Origin: Bacteroidetes bacterium GWA2_40_15
Lineage (GTDB): Bacteria > Bacteroidota > Bacteroidia > Bacteroidales > VadinHA17
NCBI GenBank assembly: GCA_001768195.1
Contig: MENI01000114.1
Coordinates: 13,732 to 49,051 of the forward strand
DNA: 35,320 bases
Direction: 5' to 3'
Part shown: positions 9,501 through 16,597 of the stretch, piece after piece
Layout: each line of letters begins with the position of its first letter
How positions within the stretch are numbered: position 1 is the first letter of the stretch
Translations under genes and position numbers: made by a program
The notes under the pieces: generated by a model
The model's database searches: none
What the model saw: the letters and a program-made list of their open reading frames with translations, nothing else
What the model was told of the DNA's origin: nothing

Positions 9501-9886
9501 TTGGAGGGCCTTACAACATTGTTTTTATAAAGAAAGTTGTAACCGTTTGTTTTGTCCGTACCATAGTAAAGCTTACCTCCGATTTCCGGAGTTACACAAA
9601 GCTTTATATATTCATTTTCAAGTATCAGGGCCTTCCAGGTCTGGTCCGTCTTCTCATTTGAAATGACATCATTCATCCCATAGGGGTAGATGTATTTCGA
9701 CGCTCCCTGGTATGATTCTCCCTTGAAGAACATTGGATTTTTGTCGGCAGGACTTACCTTATAAGTGGGAAGAACCCACTTATCCTCTGACATTTTAACC
9801 TGTGCAGAAAGGTTAAAAGAGTTGAGAATAAATAATAATGCCATGGACATCAGAAGTCCTTTCAGTGACTTGGATTTTATGTTCAT
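6563..9886 (-). CDS. DUF5107 domain protein with TPR repeats, exported
   Basis: A 1107-residue protein with a signal peptide (LLMSMALLFILNSFNLSAQ, near residues 11-29). The N-terminal part, about residues 45-340, is a DUF5107 domain with aldose-epimerase-like, aromatic-rich sequence (GGKLYYGTDKTNGYNFLYKN, GGIEWCVIHHHR, GETEPRHRMRW, GGYDHGKETGTVHIGDHN). A beta-sandwich linker follows (to about 470), then many tetratricopeptide repeats to the C-terminus (LERDPSDIRTN-like units such as AMDYFTEALKRDPSDIRTNT and YYLGNLLYDKQPGRAIKSWE). DUF5107/TPR proteins are common in Bacteroidota and thought to act in carbohydrate metabolism; the histidine-rich core fits sugar binding but no reaction is known to me. 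It is a single-gene unit, convergent with the anti-sigma gene and divergent from the SDR gene. Confidence 0.9.
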   Translation of the reverse strand: MNIKSKSLKGLLMSMALLFILNSFNLSAQVKMSEDKWVLPTYKVSPADKNPMFFKGESYQGASKYIYPYGMNDVISNEKTDQTWKALILENEYIKLCVTPEIGGKLYYGTDKTNGYNFLYKNNVVRPSNIGMLGAWVSGGIEWCVIHHHRASTFLPMDYDLAENADGSKTIWIGETEPRHRMRWTIGITAYPGKSYYSAEVKIHNPTPLTHTMLFWANVATHTNKDYQVVFPPSVQFATFHAKNSFTRWPYSTQVYNGQDFTKGVDLSWWINSPRANSYFAYDLKEDFMGGYDHGKETGTVHIGDHNIVKGSKLWEWGSGPAGQATEAVLTEKDGPYVEIMVGAYSDNQPDYSWIKPYEVKTWKQYWYPIKDIKGFKNANLNGAVNLELKDGNSVFLGYYSTQKVNKAKIVLKNREKVIYEKTMEISPAITFTGTIKVEGEFKLTDLSTEMVNTETNEVLVAYQPVEQKAAGNLPEEVKRPDLPEKMATVEELYLTGSRILQFYNPTLKAMDYFTEALKRDPSDIRTNTAVGNIHLKNGEYAIARSYFSRAIKRLTKDYTRPENCEALYLQGLTLKALGLYDEATDTLYRATWDYSWHAAAYLELARISCLKGDFDKALEQINESLSTNTRNNSAITLKASIMRRLGDKEGAMQILTGIAKNDPLDLRAANEMYLIAVEAGKKKESEALLSGVNRKMRDFDQNYLELAVGYLNDGMTGEAEDVLKRFKGKNQEISYYLGFINDGRGNKSEAGKYFKEGSAQPVDYGFPFRLESEKVFQTAAKFDPADAKPHYYLGNLLYDKQPGRAIKSWEKAVELDPTLAIAWRNLGFGYYQHANDPVKAVSAYEKAVSYKNDDPVYYAELDPLYEMINAPVEKRAKLFERKNDVVKQRDDSFVRQIIVLNLSGQYEKAVEYLAGSTFHFREGSSRVRDITVDAKLLYGKKLLAEKKNDQALQQFLSAVESQAASRREDRRSPQINYYIGMAYETMEKKKEAKSYFTMATDQQVEASDFVSYYKGLSYQKLGNKEKAAASFNAMIAEGNKRISKGSEIDFFAKFGEQETENMQLSNAYLLKGLGYKGLGDTKSAEENLRKALELSVSNLNAKTQIK

Positions 9887-9968
9887 TTTACCTGGTTTTT
9901 ATTTTTCTAAATATATAAAACATAATATGACTATCGGTAATGATACATACAAAATCCAAAAACGCTTG

Positions 9969-10053
9969 AAAATCAATTTATTTACCCCAGCCCCGAGGGG
10001 AGTAAATTGATTTTCTTCGCTCCCCTTGGGGTCGGGGTAAACGAAGAAAATCA
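9969..10053. repeat. Compound palindrome: two overlapping hairpins with mirrored cores
   Basis: Bases 9969-9980 and 10003-10014 form a perfect 12-bp inverted pair around a 22-nt core (9981-10002). Bases 10008-10019 and 10042-10053 form a second perfect 12-bp pair around another 22-nt core (10020-10041). The two cores are themselves imperfect reverse complements (cccc-rich, then gggg-rich), so the whole 85-bp block can also fold as one long hairpin. It sits between the divergent DUF5107 and SDR genes, in a 350-bp gap that otherwise shows nothing. It may be a dispersed mobile repeat or a structured control site. Confidence 0.75.
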
Positions 10054-10236
10054 TTGAAGTTATATGTATGATTCCTGATACTCATTAAACATAATAATAA
10101 CATCAGATGGTTTCCGAAACTCAATAATCAGCCTGAACAATTTACTTTGTTATTGGTTAATATATGTGATTGTTATGAAAAATCGTAAATTTATGATGCA
10201 TTTTGCTTTTTAACCATTTTGTAATTGTTGATACTG

Positions 10237-11073
10237 ATGAAAAACGCTTTAGTAACAGGAGGAACGTCAGGAATCGGAAAAGCGACAGTTGCCGGTCTGG
10301 CAGCCGGTGATTACCAGGTAGTTTTCCAGGCCAGCGACAAAGAGAAAGCAGATAAGGTAAAGAGAGAAGTTATTCTTTCAACCGGTAATAAGAACATCGA
10401 TTATATCCTGGCTGATTTTACATCAAAAAGGGAGGTGCGTACCTGCGCTGAAACCTTTAAGAAGAATTATCCGAAACTCGATATTCTGATTAATAATGCA
10501 GATGTATGTCTGCCTGAGCGGAGGATTACAGCAGATGGATTGGAAGAGTCATTCCAGATAAACCATCTTTCACATTTTATCCTTACAAACCTCTTGCTTG
10601 ATGAACTTAAAAAAAGTGATGATCCACGGATTATTAATGTAAGTTCTGCTGCACACGCTGCCGGCAGATTTGATCCTGATAATCTCCAGGGTGAAAAAGG
10701 ATACAGCCCTTTCAGAGCCTATGCTGATACAAAACTGATTAATATTATGTTTACGCTTGAACTGGCAGAAAGGTTAAAAGATTCGGGGATTTCTGTGAAT
10801 GCCTTACATCCCGGTGTTGTCAGTACAAATTTCGCTCATGAATTTGGCGGAGTATTCAAAATACTTTACAAACTTGGAAAACCCTTTATGATTACACCTG
10901 AAAAAGGATCGGTAACCTCTTTGTATCTTGCTTCATCTGATCATGTAAAGTATGTATCAGGCAAATATTTTGCAAAATGTAAGACTGTAAGACTTAAGAA
11001 TCAGTATCTGACTGAGGAAAACAGGAAAGTGCTCTGGCAGAAGAGCCTTGAATTGGCGGATATGGTTAGTTAA
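10237..11073 (+). CDS. Short-chain dehydrogenase/reductase (retinol dehydrogenase-like)
   Basis: A 278-residue NAD(P)-dependent oxidoreductase of the SDR superfamily. The ATG at 10237 is chosen; a TTG at 10225 in the same frame would add only four residues. The cofactor-binding motif is VTGGTSGIGKA near the N-terminus. The usual NNAG stabilising motif reads NNAD here. The catalytic Ser lies in INVSSAAH and the YxxxK pair is YADTK, both present, so activity is expected. The region after the active site (NALHPGVVSTNFAHEFGG) matches the retinol dehydrogenase/WW-oxidoreductase-like branch, which acts on lipophilic alcohols and aldehydes, but the substrate cannot be read from the sequence. It stands alone with the next gene on the opposite strand. 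Confidence 0.9.
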   Translation: MKNALVTGGTSGIGKATVAGLAAGDYQVVFQASDKEKADKVKREVILSTGNKNIDYILADFTSKREVRTCAETFKKNYPKLDILINNADVCLPERRITADGLEESFQINHLSHFILTNLLLDELKKSDDPRIINVSSAAHAAGRFDPDNLQGEKGYSPFRAYADTKLINIMFTLELAERLKDSGISVNALHPGVVSTNFAHEFGGVFKILYKLGKPFMITPEKGSVTSLYLASSDHVKYVSGKYFAKCKTVRLKNQYLTEENRKVLWQKSLELADMVS

Positions 11074-11190
11074 TTCATTATCAGACTATACCAGGTATCT
11101 TACAAAAAAAGAGCAGATTCAGGTATTTAATCATGGCAATGAAAGATAAAGTAAAAGGATATCAAATATATGCATTTAAGAGCTATTAAC

Positions 11191-12864
11191 TTATTGAACA
11201 AACAGCAGGATTAACAGTTGGGCAACAAAAATGCGAAGGAACATTACCAGCGGATATACTGTGGCGTAAGCTACAGACGGAGCCTCAGACTGTGCGATGC
11301 TGTTAGCATAGGCCAGCGCCGGGGGATCAGTCATGCCGCCCGATAATAAGCCGCAAATCTCAAGATAGTTCTTTTTAAGTATTATACGGGAAATGAGGCC
11401 AACAAGAATTAATGGCAGAAAGGTTATAACTGCACCATAACCCATCCATCTGACGCCATCACCTGAAACCAGAGTTGACATGAACTTTTCTCCCGAAGCT
11501 ATTCCAACACTTGCAAGGAACAGAACAATGCCTATTTCGCGGATCATTAAATTGGAGCTCGGAGTAGTATATGAAACCAATGAGAATTTATATCCATATT
11601 TGCTCAACAAGATTGCAACAATTAAAGGTCCTCCTGCAAGGCCGAGTTTTACAGGATTTACAATACCCGGAATGTGTATGGGAATACTGCCCAGTACAAC
11701 GCCTGCAAGAATTCCCAGAAAGATGGGCACGAGATTTGGTTCATTCAAACGTTTGATTGAATTTCCCAATTCTTCAATTACTTTCTCCATCGATTTTTCA
11801 TCACCTACAATTGTAAGCCGGTCCCCCATCTGAAGTCTGAGCTGAGGTGAGGCAAGAAGTTCAATTCCAGACCTGTAAACTCTGGTGATGTTTATATTGT
11901 ACCTTGTTCTCAGCTTCAGGTATCCCAGCTTTTTACCAAATACATCATGGTTTGTTACCATAATTCGTCTTGTAACAAGCCTGCCTGATTTTGCAGTAAG
12001 ATCCATATCACTCTCTGTTCCAAACTCTCTTATCACTTCCGGTATTATGCCTTTCTGGGTCACAACAAGGATTATGTCATTTTCATAAATTAATGTATCG
12101 GATGATGCTGCTATCAGTTCTCCATTATGTAATACCCGTGATACGACAATCTCAGATTTAATAAGTTTTGATATCTCATGTATTGATTTATTGAAAATTT
12201 GAGGATTGGTAACCTGTATACTTATTTTCTCAGGAAAGGTATCGGACGGATGCTGAACCTGATTAAAGCTCATCACTTCATCCCGGATGTTTACTGATAA
12301 TACTTTCTTAATAATCAGCATTGTAAGAATAATGCCCAGGACGCCAAAAGGGTAGGCAACTGCATATCCGAGTGCAATATCCGGCAGTCCGGTTGACTGA
12401 ATACCTTCTGAAACCTGTGCTAAAGCCTGTTGGGCAGCTCCAAGTCCAGGAGTGTTGGTAACAGCTCCTGACATCACGCCAACAAGCATTGGCAGTGATG
12501 CGCCGGTAATAAAATGAATAGTAACTGTGGTCAGACCTCCGGCAAGGACTATGATCAAAGCTAAAATATTTAATGAGAGTCCTCCTTTCCTGAAGGAAGA
12601 AAAGAATCCCGGACCAACCTGCAGTCCGATGGAGAAAACGAACAAAATCAGACCAAAATCCCTGATGAAATCAATTACCCTGTGATTTGCAGATAATCCG
12701 AAATGGCCGGCTGTCAGGCCGGCGAAAAGTACAAAAGTAATTCCGAGCGATACACCGAAAAACCTGATTTTACCAAGAAAAACACCCACAACAATAACCA
12801 AACAATAGATAAGTATAGTGTGAGCTACGGTTTCATGCCATAATAAATCATAAAGCCAATTCAT
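11191..12864 (-). CDS. Putative transporter of the YidE/AspT family with two RCK_C domains
   Basis: A 557-residue inner-membrane protein. Residues 1-185 hold about five to six spans (HTILIYCLVIVVGVFLGKIR, FVFSIGLQVGPGFFSSFRKG with the family GLQxGP motif, and VGVMSGAVTNTPGLGAAQQA). Residues about 205-290 and 295-370 are two RCK_C/TrkA_C domains (IVVSRVLHNGELIAASSDTL, then LGYLKLRTRYNINITRVYRS and LQMGDRLTIVGDEKSMEKVI), which in relatives bind ligands and regulate transport. A second set of spans follows to the C-terminus, with a repeat of the motif (GGMTDPPALAYANSIAQSE). AspT members exchange aspartate and alanine; substrates of YidE-type members are unknown. Its ATG overlaps the stop of the upstream Nif3-like gene (ATGA), so translation is probably coupled. 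Confidence 0.92.
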   Translation of the reverse strand: MNWLYDLLWHETVAHTILIYCLVIVVGVFLGKIRFFGVSLGITFVLFAGLTAGHFGLSANHRVIDFIRDFGLILFVFSIGLQVGPGFFSSFRKGGLSLNILALIIVLAGGLTTVTIHFITGASLPMLVGVMSGAVTNTPGLGAAQQALAQVSEGIQSTGLPDIALGYAVAYPFGVLGIILTMLIIKKVLSVNIRDEVMSFNQVQHPSDTFPEKISIQVTNPQIFNKSIHEISKLIKSEIVVSRVLHNGELIAASSDTLIYENDIILVVTQKGIIPEVIREFGTESDMDLTAKSGRLVTRRIMVTNHDVFGKKLGYLKLRTRYNINITRVYRSGIELLASPQLRLQMGDRLTIVGDEKSMEKVIEELGNSIKRLNEPNLVPIFLGILAGVVLGSIPIHIPGIVNPVKLGLAGGPLIVAILLSKYGYKFSLVSYTTPSSNLMIREIGIVLFLASVGIASGEKFMSTLVSGDGVRWMGYGAVITFLPLILVGLISRIILKKNYLEICGLLSGGMTDPPALAYANSIAQSEAPSVAYATVYPLVMFLRIFVAQLLILLFVQ

Positions 12865-13331
12865 GTAGCATTATTTTTCCATCCCAGCTTTTCTATCATT
12901 CCTGTTCCTATGCCATCGGGTCTCATCATATGTATATGGTCATGAAATCGCCATATAACAAGACCATTCTCCTTTATAAAACGCTGGTTTTCAATAAATA
13001 CCGGGTCATTCTGAAACTGTTTTGTATTATCAAGATGGTTATAATAGAGAGGCTCATGAACAACAAGGAGATTACAATTCATTTCAACAGCTTTTTTGAG
13101 AACCTCCATTGTTGCAAACATGCTGGTAACTATTCCGGTAACAGGCGTTTCCGGATTTCCTTCTTTTATCACATCAACTGTTTGTGATAATAATGGCGCT
13201 CCTGTGGTTTTTAGTATTAAATCTATTACAGATGATGCAGTTTGTGGATTCTTAGGATTACTCTGGCACATGGCAATTACAGGTAATAATATGATTATTA
13301 ATGCTGTAGCAAATATTCTTAGTGATTTCAT
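12861..13331 (-). CDS. Half-length Nif3-like protein with signal peptide
   Basis: A 156-residue protein with an N-terminal signal peptide (MKSLRIFATALIIILLPVIA). Residues 30-150 match the N-terminal half of the Nif3-like (NIF3/YbgI) dinuclear-metal family: TTGAPLLSQTVDVIKEG, GIVTSMFATMEVLKKAV, NLLVVHEPLYYNHLDNT with the metal-site His-Glu, and IWRFHDHIHMMRPDGIGTGM. Full members are roughly 250-300 residues and have a second half carrying the other metal ligands. Here the frame stops just after GMIEKLGW, at the ATGA overlap with the transporter. So it is either a truncated relic or a shortened functional form. The family's biochemical role is unsettled. Confidence 0.8.
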   Translation of the reverse strand: MKSLRIFATALIIILLPVIAMCQSNPKNPQTASSVIDLILKTTGAPLLSQTVDVIKEGNPETPVTGIVTSMFATMEVLKKAVEMNCNLLVVHEPLYYNHLDNTKQFQNDPVFIENQRFIKENGLVIWRFHDHIHMMRPDGIGTGMIEKLGWKNNAT

Positions 13332-13391
13332 AATATGATTGCATTAAAAGTTAATTTATAAAAGTATAAGAAATATTTAACTAATTCAAAC

Positions 13392-13441
13392 ATTCCCCTG
13401 TCCCTCCCGCTTAGGCGGGACAGGCTCTTCAAAGGGGGAAT
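13392..13441 (-). repeat. Palindromic dispersed repeat, copy 1 (inverted relative to copy 2)
   Basis: The 50-bp block has outer arms attcccc/ggggaat and an inner palindrome built on tcccgc-ttag-gcggga. Bases 13403-13427 are the reverse complement of 14725-14749 with 24 of 25 matches. The end at 13427-13441, read on the minus strand, also matches 14790-14804. These matches show one repeat family with members on both sides of the metallophosphoesterase gene. Confidence 0.75.
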
Positions 13442-13461
13442 CTACAAGTTCCAGATCCTTT

Positions 13462-13502
13462 TTCCTTCCGCCTTTCGCCTTTGCGCCATTGTGCCTTTGC
13501 GC
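13462..13502. repeat. Short degenerate tandem repeat (ccttTGCGCC-like)
   Basis: Imperfect direct repeats of about 10-12 bp (ccgcctttcgcc, tttgcgccattg, tgcctttgcgccc) lie just upstream of the metallophosphoesterase gene, 48 bp before its ATG. Similar cgccttTGCGcc strings are, from memory, common between Bacteroidota genes. No regulatory role is shown. Confidence 0.4.
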
Positions 13503-13549
13503 CCTAATATAGAACTGATTTGATAAATTAAAAAACATATTTTTACATC

Positions 13550-14674
13550 ATGAATCTCTCCTTCCATACTATGATGCTGTTGGCTTATACGATCCCGAAC
13601 ATTTATGTCTTCATCCGGGTATGGCAACTGTTCATCAGCAAGGGATACAAACTACATTATGCTGCAGTTTACCTTTTCTTTGCAGCCATCTATCCGGTAA
13701 GTGAGAGTTTCAATGATGGCAGGTTCGGGTTCATTGGAGCGATACTGAGTACCATTTCTGATTATTTACTTCCGTTCTGTCTCTATCTCTTCCTGTTTGT
13801 TCTGCTGTTTGATATTTTTCTTCTGATAAATCTGATAATTAAAGTATTGCCTGCCAAAACAAGAAAAAATTACGACTTTAGAAAGTACTGCCTTACGGCT
13901 ATTTTAGCCCTCTCAGCGCTCGTGGTAACCGGAGGCGTAATAAACTTCAGAACCATCAGGACATCTATATATCAGATTGATGTTCCCGCAAGGTCATCAG
14001 AGATCAGAAATCTGAGGATTGCATTTGCCGCAGATTTTCATATTGACCCGGAAACGGAAATCGGTTTTGTAAGAAGATTCACAAGGAAGGTTCAATCCAT
14101 GGCTCCCGATCTGATGTTGTACGGAGGTGATATTGCGGAAGGCCATCATACCGATATGGGTATGGCTGAACATGAGAAATTGCTGAGTCAGATAACAACC
14201 AAATATGGTGTTTATGGGGTTCTTGGTAATCATGAGTATTACAGGGGACAGGACAAAGGGAGTTTTTTTGATAGAGCGGGTATTGAGATCCTTCAGGATA
14301 CTGTAATAGTGATCGGAAATTCATTTAGTCTTGCAGGCAGGCTCGACAGCCATTTCAGATCCAGGAAGCAGGTTGGAGAACTTCTTGAAAGTGCGGTCGA
14401 TTCATTGCCTGTAATCCTGCTTGATCATCGTCCGACTGAATTATTGGAGGCAAGCAGGACCAGGGCCGATGTTCAGCTTTCGGGGCATACCCACCACGGG
14501 CAAATGTTCCCTATCAACCTGATAACACGGAAGGTTTATCTGCTCAGCAAAGGGTATCGCAAGATTGGCAATACTCATTTCTTTGTTACCAGCGGTATCC
14601 GTCAATGGCGCTTTCCGGTCAGAACCACCGGAAAATCAGAAATAATGGTAATAGATATTAACTTTACTAAATAG
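13550..14674 (+). CDS. Membrane-anchored metallophosphoesterase (calcineurin-like, YkuE/YaeI type)
   Basis: A 374-residue protein. The first 130 residues contain about four membrane spans (LLAYTIPNIYVFIRVWQLF, YAAVYLFFAAIYPV, LYLFLFVLLFDIFLLINLII, YCLTAILALSALVVTGGVI). The catalytic domain follows and has all the metal and phosphate motifs in order: D152-F-H154 (AADFHID), G183-D184 (YGGDIAEG), G-N217-H218-E (GVLGNHEYY), LLDHRP, and SGHTHHGQMF near the C-terminus. Relatives are two-metal phosphodiesterases or phosphatases, often acting on lipid-linked phosphates or other membrane substrates; the topology fits a periplasmic or membrane-surface active site. The gene stands alone between two inverted copies of a dispersed repeat. 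Confidence 0.93.
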   Translation: MNLSFHTMMLLAYTIPNIYVFIRVWQLFISKGYKLHYAAVYLFFAAIYPVSESFNDGRFGFIGAILSTISDYLLPFCLYLFLFVLLFDIFLLINLIIKVLPAKTRKNYDFRKYCLTAILALSALVVTGGVINFRTIRTSIYQIDVPARSSEIRNLRIAFAADFHIDPETEIGFVRRFTRKVQSMAPDLMLYGGDIAEGHHTDMGMAEHEKLLSQITTKYGVYGVLGNHEYYRGQDKGSFFDRAGIEILQDTVIVIGNSFSLAGRLDSHFRSRKQVGELLESAVDSLPVILLDHRPTELLEASRTRADVQLSGHTHHGQMFPINLITRKVYLLSKGYRKIGNTHFFVTSGIRQWRFPVRTTGKSEIMVIDINFTK

Positions 14675-14710
14675 GATCTGGTGCTGGTTGCTGGGTACCA
14701 GGTTAACAGG

Positions 14711-14760
14711 TTCCCCTCTTGGGAGAGCCTGTCCCGCCTCAGCGGGAGGCTAGGGGTGGG
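14711..14760 (+). repeat. Palindromic dispersed repeat, copy 2
   Basis: A C-rich arm at 14712-14716 and the core at 14725-14749 (gagcctgtcccgcc through the gcgggagg arm) repeat copy 1 in inverted orientation (24 of 25 bases). It begins 36 bp past the stop of the metallophosphoesterase gene. Confidence 0.75.
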
Positions 14761-14792
14761 TTAAAAAATGTTGCATGTTCCTGGTTTTTATT

Positions 14793-15385
14793 CCCCCTTT
14801 GAAGGCATAGCCGTCAAGCTAAGGAGTCTGAGAAAGGAATTACATGGCAGGTCAATAAAGGCAAACGGATTAAAATATTGAGATGTAGTTTGGTAATTAA
14901 AGTTTCCCCTCCTTTTGAAGGAGGGGTGGCCGCAGCACAAAGATAATTAATATGTTACAATGATTGCTTGCGGCCGGGGTGGTTGATTTAATTGTATTTT
15001 TTTTGCTGCATTGCTGACTTCTGTTGTCCTTCAGAAAAACTTATAATTCAACTTTGCGATGATCCCTACGGCGAATATCATAAGGTTCAGGAATATGAAA
15101 ATTGGGATAGCTACCTGGAGAGCTTAGGATTCACTGTGTTAAAGTTTGAAAACAGATTTGTGTTTGGTATCCTGAATATTTGAAAATTGAGATAAGAAAA
15201 GTTTTAAATAAAAGAAATGAATCGAGCGGACAGACTAATCAACCACCCCGGCCGGGAAATGAACCTTGTAAACGTCAGATCATCAATCATCCCGGCCACC
15301 CCTCCTTCAAAAGGAGGGGAAACTTCTTCTATTCTTTCCTGCAACAAAACTATGCTTAACTTGACGGCTATGCCTTTGAAGGGGG
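14793..15385. mobile_element. Nested inverted repeat element around a DUF559 remnant
   Basis: Three inverted matches are arranged in mirror order. Outer arms A: 14793-14823 against 15355-15385 (28 of 31 bases). Middle arms B: 14900-14932 against 15293-15325 (33 of 33), each itself a cccctcctt/aaggagggg hairpin. Inner arms C: 14971-14988 against 15237-15254 (18 of 18). The B-to-C spacing is exactly 38 nt on both sides although the interior bases differ. The centre, 14989-15236, holds the broken DUF559 gene. The symmetry is what one expects of a small mobile element carrying cargo. Target-site duplications were not identified with certainty. Confidence 0.7.
14992..15359 (+). pseudogene. Broken DUF559-type endonuclease gene
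   Basis: Frame from 15007 reads IADFCCPSEKLIIQL, then GEYHKVQEYENWDSYLESLG and FTVLKFENRFVF. This matches the C-terminal half of the DUF559 (Vsr-like, PD-(D/E)xK fold) family, whose usual form is DFYCPxxKLxIELDG..H..R..YLxxxGxxVLRFxN. The N-terminal half is missing. The acidic residue of IELDG is Gln here (IIQLCD). After FVF at 15165 one base is lost: the next frame, from 15168, continues as YPEYLKIEIRKVLNKRN, as expected for the family's last helix. That frame then stays open through repeat arms C and B to a TAA at 15357-15359. I call it a pseudogene with a missing start, a frameshift and a lost catalytic residue. Confidence 0.75.
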
Positions 15386-15419
15386 TTAGGGGGATGTTTA
15401 AGCCTTGATAAATTATATT

Positions 15420-15427
15420 TAAATTTG
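15420..15427 (+). promoter_or_regulatory. Candidate -7 box TAAATTTG
   Basis: Matches the Bacteroidota TAnnTTTG pattern, 20 bp before the oxidoreductase ATG at 15448. No TTG upstream element at the usual 17-23 bp spacing was found. Confidence 0.4.
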
Positions 15428-15447
15428 AAATATTTATTGATACTGAA

Positions 15448-16542
15448 ATGAAATCTGAAAAGATAGTTGCCGGATTCATAGGGGCGGGGGGGATAGCCCG
15501 CTCTCATGCCTATTCCCTTAATTCTCTGAAATATTATTATAATGATATTCCTGAAATTGAACTTGCTGCAGTATGTTCAGCCAGGAAAGAGAGCCGCGAC
15601 TCTTTTGCAAAACAGTTTGGTTTTGGAAAAGCATGTGATATTGAGGAATTTGCTTTCGATAAAAGGATCAATACGGTTTATATACTTGGTCCGAATAAGG
15701 TACATTTCGAACACCTGAAGGCTGCAATGGAAATGGTGTCTGTAAATCGGATTTATCTCGAGAAACCGGTATGCTCGGGTGTTGAGGAAGAAAAGGCAAT
15801 CACTGAACTGATAGTTAAACACCACGTAATAAAGGTTCAGGTCGGATTTCAGTACCTCTTTTCATCAGCGATCAGGGAGGCTCTTGCATTCTGGAGAACA
15901 GGAAAATTAGGGAAAGCTATCCATTTCGATCTGAAGTATTACCACAGCGATTATCTGAAAAAAGATTATCGCGATCGAAGGACTAACCGGCTTACTCCTG
16001 CTCCCGACGGAGGTGCAATGGCTGATCTTGGATCGCATATTATCAGCCTGATGATTGCTTTCCTCGGAAACGGGATTACCATAACAAGTGCCCTACAATC
16101 AGGTCATTTTGATGATGTTGACAAGGGATCGGATCTTTTCAGCCAGATATCACTTTATGATAAAACCTCAGGTGCAGTTGGCTCACTTTCTGCAAGCCGT
16201 ATAAGTTCAGGATCAGGAGATGATATTATGCTTGAAATATATGCTGAAAAAGGAGCTATCCGTTATTCTTCCGCATCAGCCGATTACTTTGAGTATTTTA
16301 CTGAAGAGTCAGGTACGTGGAACAGGAAGATGGTTGGTAGCAGTTATAAACCTGTAACTTCATTCCCATCCGGGCATGTTCCTCCGGGATGGCTCAGGGC
16401 AATGGTGCACGCCCACTATATATTTCTTACGGGTAACAAAACAGAGGTATTTGTACCTGATATTGAGCACGGACTTGCTGTTCAGAGGATTGTCAGAGTA
16501 ACAGCTGAGAATCTGATAAAATTCAGAAATTTCAAAAAATAA
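15448..16542 (+). CDS. Gfo/Idh/MocA family oxidoreductase
   Basis: A 364-residue NAD(P)-dependent sugar or cyclitol dehydrogenase-like protein. The Rossmann motif is VAGFIGAGGIARSHAYSL at the N-terminus. The family signature Glu-Lys-Pro is in IYLEKPVCSG, with the Lys expected to take part in catalysis. The C-terminal domain begins around VGFQYLFSSAIREAL and contains DGGAMADLGSHIISLM, the substrate-site helix of the family with its GxxxDxGxH pattern. There is no signal peptide or Tat motif, so it is probably cytoplasmic. The substrate is unknown. It begins 62 bp after the right arm of the DUF559 repeat element and ends facing the NTF2-like gene 55 bp away. Confidence 0.92.
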   Translation: MKSEKIVAGFIGAGGIARSHAYSLNSLKYYYNDIPEIELAAVCSARKESRDSFAKQFGFGKACDIEEFAFDKRINTVYILGPNKVHFEHLKAAMEMVSVNRIYLEKPVCSGVEEEKAITELIVKHHVIKVQVGFQYLFSSAIREALAFWRTGKLGKAIHFDLKYYHSDYLKKDYRDRRTNRLTPAPDGGAMADLGSHIISLMIAFLGNGITITSALQSGHFDDVDKGSDLFSQISLYDKTSGAVGSLSASRISSGSGDDIMLEIYAEKGAIRYSSASADYFEYFTEESGTWNRKMVGSSYKPVTSFPSGHVPPGWLRAMVHAHYIFLTGNKTEVFVPDIEHGLAVQRIVRVTAENLIKFRNFKK

Positions 16543-16597
16543 GTGGTTCTGTGTATTTTAATTAAGTTTATAAGTGATTTATTTATCTGGTATCAGA

